Shown here piece by piece: positions 37,797-44,686 of a stretch of 64,000 bases of DNA. A program made the translations under genes and the position numbers. The notes below the pieces were generated by a model, which saw only the letters and a program-made list of their open reading frames with translations, had not been told where the DNA came from and did not search any database. Positions within the stretch are counted from its first letter, which is position 1; each line of letters starts with the position of its first letter. Source of the stretch: a gamma proteobacterium symbiont of Ctena orbiculata (GTDB taxonomy: Bacteria > Pseudomonadota > Gammaproteobacteria > Chromatiales > Chromatiaceae); contig NATV01000107.1 in assembly GCA_003094535.1 (NCBI GenBank), forward strand, positions 21,443 to 85,442, in the 5' to 3' direction.

Positions 37797-38717
37797 ATGA
37801 ACAAAGTATCCAGTTATCTCGCTACGCTAACCCTGATAGTTGCCGCCACTGCAGTAAGCTCGGCCGCCATGGCCCAGGGTGGTGTGCAGTTCAATCTCGA
37901 GTCTCGCGGACCGGGTGCCGGTTATAACAATACCCGTGTCGACCGGCGTGTTGGCCAACCCAAAAGCATCCTGAAGGGGAGTGCGGCCAACCGTGGCGTG
38001 CACAACGAACGACGCTTTGCACGTCAGCTGGGTTCGGAGGTTCGCAGCAACATGCGCCATCGCGGTGATGTGGCCCGCCACGCCCGGCAAAACGGGCAGA
38101 TCAAAGCGACCCTGGCGCGGCAGGCGAGTGGGTCGAAAGCCCGTTTCAGCACCTCTCAGCTCTCTCCCGAGGTACAACGCGACCTGGACCGGCGCGGCAA
38201 CCTGGCCAGGCAGGCGCGGGGAAAGGGCGGTACGGGGGTTGCAAAGCCGCGAGCAGCCAGGGTTCGATTCGACGACAGCAGGCGCACCCGCGGTGCCGGC
38301 TACAGTGCCGGTAAACCACACAACAAAGTCACCAAGCCCAAGGGCATACTGAAAAACAAAAACACCCTGAAGAGAGTCAAGAAGGCCAAGAAGCTGCGTA
38401 CCCTGGGCAAGGTCGCCGCGGGCGGTGTGGTGGTGGCCGGCGGCACCCTGGTGGCCGAGACGGCCCTGGGTGTGGATATCCCGGATGCTGTCGATGCCGC
38501 GGAGTGGACCTATGGCACCTTGAAAGACCCCAGGCAGGCGCCGCGACGCTTCAAGAAACTGGGCCGAGATTCGCTGCGCACCGCGCACAAGGCGGGCCGC
38601 ACCCTGACCAACCCGAAAAAGATAGGCAAGAACCTGGAAAGAGGTGCGAAAAAGGCCGGTAAGTCGATCAAGAAGGCAAGCTGTTCTGTGGGTAAACTGT
38701 TTGGCGCAAAGTGCTGA
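37797..38717 (+). CDS. Secreted, highly basic protein of unknown function
   Basis: A 306-residue protein with a signal peptide (cleavage near AAMAQG, residues 24-27). The mature chain is rich in Arg, Lys, Gly and Ala (RRVGQPKSILKGS, RRTRGAGYSAGKPHNKVTKPKGILKN), with SILKGS/GILKN reuse and an internal hydrophobic patch near residues 202-222 (VAAGGVVVAGGTLVAETALG) that may insert in a membrane or be a glycine zipper. Ends with two Cys. It sits between the ECF sigma and kinase genes, on the opposite strand. No family recognised. A strong terminator follows. Confidence 0.65.
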   Translation: MNKVSSYLATLTLIVAATAVSSAAMAQGGVQFNLESRGPGAGYNNTRVDRRVGQPKSILKGSAANRGVHNERRFARQLGSEVRSNMRHRGDVARHARQNGQIKATLARQASGSKARFSTSQLSPEVQRDLDRRGNLARQARGKGGTGVAKPRAARVRFDDSRRTRGAGYSAGKPHNKVTKPKGILKNKNTLKRVKKAKKLRTLGKVAAGGVVVAGGTLVAETALGVDIPDAVDAAEWTYGTLKDPRQAPRRFKKLGRDSLRTAHKAGRTLTNPKKIGKNLERGAKKAGKSIKKASCSVGKLFGAKC

Positions 38718-38750
38718 CGGCCCACTATAAGGCCCCTCAGGGAGCAGGAG

Positions 38751-38776
38751 AACCCGCGCTTGGCGCGGGTTTTTTT
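38751..38776 (+). terminator. Rho-independent terminator of the basic secreted protein gene
   Basis: AACCCGCGC-TTG-GCGCGGGTT is a perfect 9-bp stem with a 3-base loop, followed by a run of seven T. It ends the 37797-38717 gene 34 bases after its stop. Confidence 0.92.
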
Positions 38777-38782
38777 AGTGCG

Positions 38783-39799
38783 TTAAACCAATGCTCCAAG
38801 CTGTGTGTTCAACTCGGCGCAGGAGCCCAGGCGCTGTTGCGGGTCCTTTACCAGCAGCCGATCGAGGATGGCCTGGACCGGGGCAAGATCCACTCCATCG
38901 CAGCTGGTTGCGGGCAGCGGCGAAGCCTCCTTGGTCAATATTTTGTTCGCCACCGCAAAACGGTCCACCGCGGTAAAGGGTTTTTGCGCGGTGAGCAATT
39001 CATACATCAATACCCCCAGTGACCAGAGATCCGTACGATGGTCCACACCCCGCCCGCGCCACTGCTCCGGGGACATGTAGCCGGGTGTTCCGATTATCTG
39101 TCCACTGGCGGTAAGTTTGATGTCGGCGAACTTGGCGATGCCGAAGTCGATCAGCTTGGTCTCACCCTGCCGGTCGAGCAGCACATTGTTGGACTTGATA
39201 TCCCGGTGCGCCAAACCCTGAGCGTGTGCATGGGTCAATACATCGCTTAGGTTGAGGATGATGTCGAGGCCTTGGCGATAGGGCAGGGGCCCCTGTTTGA
39301 TATCCCCATCGAGTCCCCTGCCGTCGATGAACTCCATGGCGATGGCGGCATACTCCTCGGTGCTGAAGGAGTCAAACAGCCGACAGAGTGCCGGGTGGTC
39401 GAGGCTGGCCAGTACCTTGGCCTCGAGACTGAAGCGGCGATGGGCCTCTTCGGTGGCAACGGTATAGCGGGGCAGCAGCTTGAGCGCGACCTTGCCATGT
39501 TGCGGATGCTGCGCCAGATATACGACGCCCATGCCACCGCGTCCCAGCTCTTTGTCTATACGGTAATCACCCAGGCTCTGCGGGTGCCGAAACTCCCTGG
39601 CACCCTGCAGGAAGGGGGTGATGAAGTCCTGCTCCCCCTGTTCCAGCCGATCATGGGATTCTAACAGGGCCTCGATTTCACGGCGCAGCGCCTTGTCATC
39701 CTCACATACCATATCCAGGTAGTCCCGCCGGTGGCTGGGGCTCTTGTCGGAGAGGTGGCGAAAGATGCTTTGGATCAGTTGCCAGCGTTGTCTGTCCAC
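38783..39799 (-). CDS. Serine/threonine protein kinase, soluble
   Basis: A 338-residue Hanks-type kinase without a transmembrane helix. The N-terminal 75 residues (WQLIQSIFRHLSDKSPSHRRDYLD...DDKALRREIEALLESHDR) are the helical segment typical of kinases linked to TIGR02999-type sigma factors. The kinase domain shows GRGGMGVVYLA, VALKLL, HRDIKSNNVLL with catalytic Asp, DFGIAKF and GTPGYMSPEQW. It ends shortly after the domain, without the TPRs seen in longer relatives. It likely works with the ECF sigma factor encoded 1.1 kb downstream. Confidence 0.92.
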   Translation of the reverse strand: MDRQRWQLIQSIFRHLSDKSPSHRRDYLDMVCEDDKALRREIEALLESHDRLEQGEQDFITPFLQGAREFRHPQSLGDYRIDKELGRGGMGVVYLAQHPQHGKVALKLLPRYTVATEEAHRRFSLEAKVLASLDHPALCRLFDSFSTEEYAAIAMEFIDGRGLDGDIKQGPLPYRQGLDIILNLSDVLTHAHAQGLAHRDIKSNNVLLDRQGETKLIDFGIAKFADIKLTASGQIIGTPGYMSPEQWRGRGVDHRTDLWSLGVLMYELLTAQKPFTAVDRFAVANKILTKEASPLPATSCDGVDLAPVQAILDRLLVKDPQQRLGSCAELNTQLGALV

Positions 39800-39956
39800 G
39801 AATGCTCGTCTGGGTTTCCCGGGTTAGATCTGATCTTAGAATAACGGGTCGAGAAATGCGCGCACTCAAATGCCGGGAACAGGCAGCTGATGGCACTAAA
39901 AAAGGCGGCACCAGGCCGCCAAGTGGAGAGCAGGAGAGCAGTATCGTCGTTGTTGT

Positions 39957-40394
39957 TCAGCCCCAGGTCAGGCGACGCAGTTGGATCACCTTGTTGCGTT
40001 TGCCGTTGCTGCGCCATTCGCCGTTGTGAATGGTGATGAATTCATAGGTCATGCCTTTGGATTCGTAGAGGTTGGGCCCGATCTTGTTATAGAAGACAGG
40101 CTTGCCGTTGTTTGGGGTCACCATGATGCCGTCGTAGGTGTGGCGGATGCTGTTGACGCGATTGTCGTAGCCCACCAATTGCCAATCCCCGGTGAGGTCG
40201 ATCTCCTCGTAGGGGTCGCCGTAATTGCCGCTCTCTCTCTCCTCGGCACGACGGTTGTAACGCTCGGAGATCTCCTGGACCCTGGCCAGGACGTTCGGGT
40301 CGTTGAGGTTGCGCTCCAGGTTGGCGGCAAGGGTGGAGCATCCGCTAGCGGTGATTGATATGAGTGCAAGAAATGCCAGCTTGAATCTGTTCAT
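39957..40394 (-). CDS. Lipoprotein sharing a C-terminal domain with the divergent neighbour
   Basis: A 145-residue lipoprotein with lipobox ITASGC (Cys near residue 19). Residues about 70-145 hold DLTGDWQLVGYDNRVNSIRHTYDG, YNKIGPNLYES and EWRSNGKRNKVIQLRRL, which closely resemble the C-terminus of the protein encoded divergently at 40811-41275. Start ATG 40394 has GGAG before it; the longer frame is unlikely. No named family. A role at the outer membrane is inferred from lipidation only. Confidence 0.72.
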   Translation of the reverse strand: MNRFKLAFLALISITASGCSTLAANLERNLNDPNVLARVQEISERYNRRAEERESGNYGDPYEEIDLTGDWQLVGYDNRVNSIRHTYDGIMVTPNNGKPVFYNKIGPNLYESKGMTYEFITIHNGEWRSNGKRNKVIQLRRLTWG

Positions 40395-40810
40395 GGGTTT
40401 TCTCCAGTAGGGTCGATAATTGTTGCTCTGGCCGCTGTTTACAGCGGTTCTACTGGTTAAAGCGAGGTTCATGGCGGATTCGTTCGGAAAAGTGTGAATA
40501 AATCAATAACTCCTTATATATCAACATAAAATGTCACTGCTGTCCCGCTAACTCGCCGTTACTTCAGAAGAGGCGTAAACGCCCCTCTTTCTTGATGGGA
40601 GAGGGGTTCGGGAGCGGGGAGTTATTCCTCCTAGTACTTGATAGTTAGAGTATTTTGCGGTGTTGAATCGGGTTTGCTGAAGATGGATGAGTGGGTAACG
40701 CGAAAAAAACTGAGCTTTCTCCGAACGATTTTCAATGAGGTGGCGCTTTCATGGGTGAGGGTGGCAGTTTCGTTATCACCCGAATGACAACTTCTTATTG
40801 GAGAACAGCC
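40395..40810. other. Intergenic region between the divergent paralogues
   Basis: No supported gene lies in these 416 bases. A notable feature is the segment CCCCTCT (40582-40588), which can pair with AGAGGGG downstream (40600-40606) or, with a bulge, with AGAGGCG upstream (40569-40575). The two pairings are mutually exclusive. No T-run follows. Confidence 0.4.
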
Positions 40811-41275
40811 ATGAAATCTATCAAAACCATCGCGGTCGCCGCCTTTGTCCTTATCTCTTTTTCGGCCCATGCCGGCGACAGCGGCAGTGCCTTTAAAGCC
40901 TTGTTCAGCGCGATTGCCCAAGTGGCCGCGCAACAGCGGGCGGATCTTGGTGGCAGTCGCCATGGCGGCCACGAAGATGCGTACCACGAGGGTGGTTATC
41001 AACAGGCGGGATACTACGAAGAGGGGCCGGTTATCTATAATATCAGCGGTAGTTGGGGTATGCGCAGCGGCAAGGTGAACCGCTTCCAGAAATCCTACGA
41101 TGGTTACTATGTGATTCCGGTTGGGCGAGGGAAAGGGGTGCACTACGTGGAAATCGGTGAAAACCTCTATCAGGATGCGAACAGTTCGGGTACCTACGAG
41201 GTCATCGATCGGGACTATATGGTTTGGCGCAGCAACGACAAACGCAACCTGGTGATTGAACTGTTTCGCCAATGA
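40811..41275 (+). CDS. Secreted protein sharing a C-terminal domain with the divergent lipoprotein
   Basis: A 154-residue protein with a signal peptide (MKSIKTIAVAAFVLISFSAHA). A His/Tyr/Gly-rich middle (RHGGHEDAYHEGGYQQAGYYEEG) could bind metal. Residues about 80-154 (NISGSWGMRSGKVNRFQKSYDGYYVIP, YVEIGENLYQD, MVWRSNDKRNLVIELFRQ) match the C-terminal domain of the neighbouring lipoprotein. ATG 40811 has a GGAG ribosome site. Family unknown. Confidence 0.72.
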   Translation: MKSIKTIAVAAFVLISFSAHAGDSGSAFKALFSAIAQVAAQQRADLGGSRHGGHEDAYHEGGYQQAGYYEEGPVIYNISGSWGMRSGKVNRFQKSYDGYYVIPVGRGKGVHYVEIGENLYQDANSSGTYEVIDRDYMVWRSNDKRNLVIELFRQ

Positions 41276-41400
41276 TCCCGGTCTTCCAATCCCACGAGAT
41301 GGTTTGTCGGTGAATCCAGCGCCAGGCCATTCAATTGACCGCCAGAGGAAGCTAGAGGGAACCACTTTGTCGCCCACCTGTCACAAGCGCCAGGTAATCT

Positions 41401-41439
41401 AGGGCCTGATAACAGGCCCTGACAGGGCAGGGCGCTGTC
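41401..41439. repeat. Stem-loop element, upstream copy
   Basis: AGGGCCTG-ATAA-CAGGCCCT is a perfect 8-bp stem with tetraloop, followed by ACAGGGCAGGGCGCT (41422-41436). The last part folds GGCAG-GGCG-CTGTC. A near-identical 15-mer occurs exactly 700 bases downstream, after the SYLF gene. Confidence 0.55.
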
Positions 41440-41475
41440 TAGCTGTTTTCACAACAACAATGTGAGGAGTTTGCG

Positions 41476-42042
41476 ATGAAGAGAATAGACCCTAGCGTAG
41501 TGCTGACACTAATCCTGTTACTGCCATTCTCCCAGGCCTGGTCGGATGAATACCAGGCGACCATCGATCTCTTCATGCAAGCGGGTGAAAGCAGCCGATT
41601 CTTCGATAACGCCTACGGTTATGCCGTGTTCCCCAGCATCGGCAAGGGCGGCTTCGTTGTGGGTGGCGCCTATGGCACAGGCAGGGTCTATGCCCAGGGA
41701 GCCCATACGGGGGATGTGGAGATGACCCAGCTTACACTTGGGCTGCAGGTAGGTGGTCAGGCATTCAGCCAGATTATCTTTTTCCAGGATCAGCGCGCCT
41801 TCAATGAGTTCACCGGCAGCAACTTTGAGTTCGGCGCCCAGGCCACAGCCGTGGCCATTAAGGCAGGCGCTTCCGCCGCTGCGACCACTACCGGCAGCTC
41901 TGCCGGCACCAGTGGCAGCCAAAATGACGCCGACACCGTCGGCAGGTACTACAAAGGCATGGCTGTCTTCACAGTAGCCAAGGGCGGCTTGATGATAGAG
42001 GCCTCACTCGGCGGCCAGAAGTTCGAGTATACCCCGAAGTAA
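41476..42042 (+). CDS. SYLF (Ysc84-like) lipid-binding domain protein, secreted
   Basis: A 188-residue protein with a signal peptide (cleavage near QAWSD, residues 20-24). The rest is a SYLF domain: FFDNAYGYAVFPSIGKGGFVVGGAYGTGRVY, LTLGLQVGGQAFSQIIFFQDQRAFNEF and FTVAKGGLMIEASLGGQKFEY. SYLF domains bind membranes or lipids. An Ala/Ser/Thr-rich insert lies near residues 130-155. GTGAGGAG precedes ATG 41476. Probably periplasmic or outer-membrane-associated; precise role unknown. Confidence 0.88.
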   Translation: MKRIDPSVVLTLILLLPFSQAWSDEYQATIDLFMQAGESSRFFDNAYGYAVFPSIGKGGFVVGGAYGTGRVYAQGAHTGDVEMTQLTLGLQVGGQAFSQIIFFQDQRAFNEFTGSNFEFGAQATAVAIKAGASAAATTTGSSAGTSGSQNDADTVGRYYKGMAVFTVAKGGLMIEASLGGQKFEYTPK

Positions 42043-42103
42043 TAGTTGTAATCGTTACGCAGGGTCTTGCAGGTCGTTACAGAGGATTGCTGTGCGGGCC
42101 CCG

Positions 42104-42139
42104 TACCCTGCAACAGCATCTACAGGGTAGGGCGCTACC
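42104..42139. repeat. Stem-loop element, downstream copy
   Basis: TACCCTG (42104-42110) pairs with CAGGGTA (42123-42129), and ACAGGGTAGGGCGCT (42122-42136) matches the upstream copy in 14 of 15 positions. The stem GGTAG-GGCG-CTACC keeps pairing through a C:G to T:A change relative to the first copy. Confidence 0.55.
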
Positions 42140-42171
42140 AAGTGCAGCGGTTGTGCTGAATCGCTAAGGGA

Positions 42172-42516
42172 TCAGTAACCGCCCTTACGCTTGGTCTCGG
42201 GCAGGCCGGCAACCTTGCTCGCCTGTTTCGCCGGTCCCTTGGGGAAGTGGACATAGAGGGATTTGGCATCCACTTTGCCTTCGTCGGACCAGAGGCCTTT
42301 GAAGTGCTTCACCATATGGCGCTCGTTGGGCTGGTTGCCATTGTTGTTGAAATACTCTTCGCGCAGATAGTTGATGATCTCCCACGCCTTTTCGCTCAGC
42401 TCCAGACCCTCGCTCGCGGCGATGGCCTTGGCCACATCCTCGCTCCACTCGGTGTGATCGACCAGGTAGCCGTTGGTGTCGGCCTCGATGGTTTTACCGT
42501 TTACTTCATAAGACAT
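42172..42516 (-). CDS. Cysteine-free DsrC/TusE-like protein (RspA type)
   Basis: A 114-residue protein aligned along its length with DsrC: NGKTIEADTNGYLVDHTEWSEDVAKAIAASEGLELSEKAWEIINYLREEYF, then KSLYVHFPKGPAKQASKVAGLP. DsrC uses two cysteines in its mobile C-terminal arm. Here the upstream one is replaced by Ser100 (KQAS against KQAC in the DsrC of this window), and the penultimate one is absent because the tail reads KRKGGY. No Cys occurs anywhere, so it cannot carry a persulfide. Proteins of this kind have been grouped as RspA and suggested to be regulatory. A TAAGGAGAG ribosome site precedes ATG 42516. Last gene of the cluster divergent from dsrA. Confidence 0.9.
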   Translation of the reverse strand: MSYEVNGKTIEADTNGYLVDHTEWSEDVAKAIAASEGLELSEKAWEIINYLREEYFNNNGNQPNERHMVKHFKGLWSDEGKVDAKSLYVHFPKGPAKQASKVAGLPETKRKGGY

Positions 42517-42598
42517 TGATCTCTCCTTACAAACAGATACAACGGCGGGGTGGTGTCCCCGTCTCTTTTGGGATTAATACGAATCTTGGCGCGGTATC

Positions 42599-43267
42599 TT
42601 ATACAGTCTTGTGCGCAACAAACAAGCCGAAACCGCGGTTGCGCAAGGGTCCCAGGCCATACTCCTGCAGGATCACCGCGTCGTCCAGGGACAGTCCGGC
42701 GACCATCAGGCTACGGGTCGATATCGTAGCCTCCGGTGATGAGAAGCCGCTGCCTTTGCCGCACAATACCTTCTTGAAACGCAGATTGAGGGCCTGCAGC
42801 GACTCGACGGCGAACTGCAGAAACGCCTCCTCGCTCTGCTCCGCCTCGCAGACCAGGTGGCGGCAGTAGAGGGTGTTGGTCATGGCGAGGAAGCGGCTGT
42901 GCGCAGGTCCGATCTCCATGCTGTGGCCCGCAATATCGAGGGTCTTGCCGGTGAGGGCCTCGGCATCATCGACCCGTTCCTTCGGCAGTCTCAGGATCAG
43001 CGGCGTACGGCGTGAGAGATAGAGGGTGTCGCCGCCATCGCTGGGGCGCTCCCAGCCGTTGCCCGAATCGGCGCCGTAGACCAGGTGTAGGCCGGCCTGG
43101 GGTTCCTCCGCAAACCAGGGCAGTTCGCTGTGGATCGCTTCCGAGAGGGACCAGGCGTGATCGACGGGTAGGGCGGAACAGCTGATCTTGAAGATCAGGT
43201 CGACCACGTTCTCGGGCACCACGAACTGTTCTTCATCCTCGTCTTCTTGCCAGTGTATCGCGTTCAT
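42599..43267 (-). CDS. Cas6/Cmx6-like RAMP-fold protein without CRISPR context
   Basis: A 222-residue protein. Its opening VVDLIFKISCSALPVDHAWSLSEAIHSELPW, middle LILRLPKERVDDAEALTGKTLDIAGHSMEIG and C-terminal SLDDAVILQEYGLGPLRNRGFGLF follow the pattern of the Cas6/Cmx6 family (subtype MYXAN): ferredoxin-like RAMP strands plus a glycine-rich loop at about residues 204-216. His37 is a candidate catalytic residue. No repeat array and no other cas gene lies in the window. The frame could extend to 43726, but those residues are antisense-like and overlap the preceding gene. Start ATG 43267, 5 bases after the previous stop. An RNA-binding or RNA-processing role is inferred. Confidence 0.72.
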   Translation of the reverse strand: MNAIHWQEDEDEEQFVVPENVVDLIFKISCSALPVDHAWSLSEAIHSELPWFAEEPQAGLHLVYGADSGNGWERPSDGGDTLYLSRRTPLILRLPKERVDDAEALTGKTLDIAGHSMEIGPAHSRFLAMTNTLYCRHLVCEAEQSEEAFLQFAVESLQALNLRFKKVLCGKGSGFSSPEATISTRSLMVAGLSLDDAVILQEYGLGPLRNRGFGLFVAHKTV

Positions 43268-43272
43268 ATTAC

Positions 43273-43980
43273 TTACTCTGTGGGGATCTGCGCCCGCAGG
43301 GCATCCCTGTCGAACCACCAGTCGCCATCGACGATGACCTCGAGCACCTTGGCCAGCCTGGGCAGGAACTTTCCCGGGTCGTCCAGCTCCATGCGCTCTA
43401 CCCAGAAATCGAAGATCTCCTGCTCCTCCACCTGGCTGTGGCGCCTGGCGACCTGGCCCAGCAGTTGGTTGGTGAAGAATTTGAGATCCTCCCGTTGCGC
43501 GTCGTGGGCCCGAACATCGACCACATAGCAGGCGGTCACCGCGGCCACGGCGGCGCCGTCCGAATTGTCCGGGGTTTCGTCGATCAGGTGCTGCAGCATG
43601 GCCACGCTCAACTCCGGATCGATGGGGAAGGTCACGCCCAGCCAGATGCCGTGGGCCAGGGCCTTGATCGCATCCGCCTGTTCCGATTGATAAAGAATGT
43701 CGCAGGCCTCCACGGCACGCAGCCACAGCGCCTGGTCGAGTGCCCTGTCGAGCATCGCCTTGCCGATCTCCCAGGCTTCCTGCTGCCGGTCCAGGTCGAG
43801 CAGGATGTAGGCGGACTCTAGCTCCAGCTCAAGGCGCCTCTCCTCGGGGGCATCCGCCGCCAGGGATGCCAATGCCTCGCGTTTCTCCTGGAGCTTGGCC
43901 TGCAACAGTTTGCTTGACTTGACCGCGTCTTCGGCACTGTCGTTGTCACCGATAAAGGCTTCTGATTCTAGGTACTTCAC
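43273..43980 (-). CDS. Conserved helical protein of the dsr-divergent cluster
   Basis: A 235-residue, mostly helical protein. SSKLLQAKLQEKREALASLAADAPEERRLELELESAYILLDLDRQQEAWEIGKAMLDRAL suggests TPR-like helical pairs in residues 20-85. Later parts contain PIDPELSVAMLQHLIDETPDNSDGAAVAAVTACYVVD and a C-terminal GDWWFDRDALRAQIP. GTG 43980 is the start, with no clear ribosome site. It ends 5 bases before the Cas6-like start, so the two are probably co-translated. I do not know a named family; a scaffold role is plausible. Confidence 0.65.
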   Translation of the reverse strand: MKYLESEAFIGDNDSAEDAVKSSKLLQAKLQEKREALASLAADAPEERRLELELESAYILLDLDRQQEAWEIGKAMLDRALDQALWLRAVEACDILYQSEQADAIKALAHGIWLGVTFPIDPELSVAMLQHLIDETPDNSDGAAVAAVTACYVVDVRAHDAQREDLKFFTNQLLGQVARRHSQVEEQEIFDFWVERMELDDPGKFLPRLAKVLEVIVDGDWWFDRDALRAQIPTE

Positions 43981-44023
43981 TATGGTCTACTCGGTCTCTG
44001 TCTGTATGGCCGCTCAATCGGCC

Positions 44024-44209
44024 TCAGGTGAAAGTCGCTTCAAGGCGGTCTTCCCAGTTGTCAGGGGTATCGGCGAAGGGGGGCTTGACATCGATGCGAA
44101 AAAACATCTCCGTCTTCGAGCGTTCCTTCACCACGTCCAGCAGCTTGTCGAAGCTGTCGACCTCCGGGTGTTGCATCATAATCTCGCTCAAATACAGCAT
44201 CTTTAGCAC
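44024..44209 (-). CDS. Small conserved-looking protein, first gene of the dsr-divergent cluster
   Basis: A 58-61 residue protein, MLYLSEIMMQHPEVDSFDKLLDVVKERSKTEMFFRIDVKPPFADTPDNW in outline, acidic and mixed alpha/beta. GTG 44209 (AGGAA close upstream) or ATG 44200 can start it. It lies 43 bases before the helical protein on the same strand, so it should be first in the operon. Function unknown. Confidence 0.6.
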   Translation of the reverse strand: MLKMLYLSEIMMQHPEVDSFDKLLDVVKERSKTEMFFRIDVKPPFADTPDNWEDRLEATFT

Positions 44210-44686
44210 TTGTTCCTGCGGTCAGGCGACTGCCGTGGCAAAATCGCAGTAAAATGGTCGGGTATTACTATTGAACCTCATCAACGCCCTTCGATCAAGG
44301 GTCGTTTCAGGCTAGTGTATCGACAAAACCTCCCTTGTTGAAAGTAAGGGAGTAGTTTGAATATTAGAAATGAATAAAAGAGTTTAAAACATTGTTTATT
44401 AAATAAAATAAGTGACAAAATTGATGCTCCTATACCCCATTTCCAGTGAAAATATATCCCAAATGGGATAGTTATAAATATCTCTTTCCCTCCCATCGGA
44501 AGGATATTGGTCTTCATTAGACATCCCTAAACTTTCGCACCAGTAGTAACAGGCCGGTTGCCTGTGACGGTTTCGGATTGCGGGTCGATGGCCGGTTATC
44601 GATGCCAGAGTGTTTGGCACAGCTAAAACATCAGGCGAATGTAGTCAGCAGAAGACCTGAACAAACGACCATTGGGAGAAAGAGTG
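44210..44686. other. Divergent control region of the dsr operon
   Basis: These 477 bases separate dsrA from the oppositely oriented Cas6-like cluster. The centre (44350-44470) is strongly AT-rich. On the minus strand a 7-bp hairpin (44330-44352) followed by TTTT could attenuate the minus-strand transcript. A 16-bp palindrome at 44455-44470 is listed separately. A 78-residue frame on the minus strand (44281-44517) is judged spurious. No certain -35/-10 pair was assigned. Confidence 0.55.
44455..44470. promoter_or_regulatory. Palindromic candidate operator in the dsr control region
   Basis: TATCCCA-AA-TGGGATA is a perfect 7-bp inverted repeat with a 2-base centre, in AT-rich sequence about 217 bases before dsrA and 246 bases before the divergent cluster. 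The binding protein is unknown. Confidence 0.5.

Noticed and set aside
43268..43726. N-terminal extension of the Cas6-like frame to 375 residues
   Set aside because: The extra residues are Gly/Arg-rich shadow coding of the upstream gene; the family similarity begins right after ATG 43267.
44281..44517. 78-residue minus-strand frame in the dsr control region
   Set aside because: It lies in AT-rich sequence, has no ribosome site or recognisable family, and contains the palindrome and hairpin expected of a control region.
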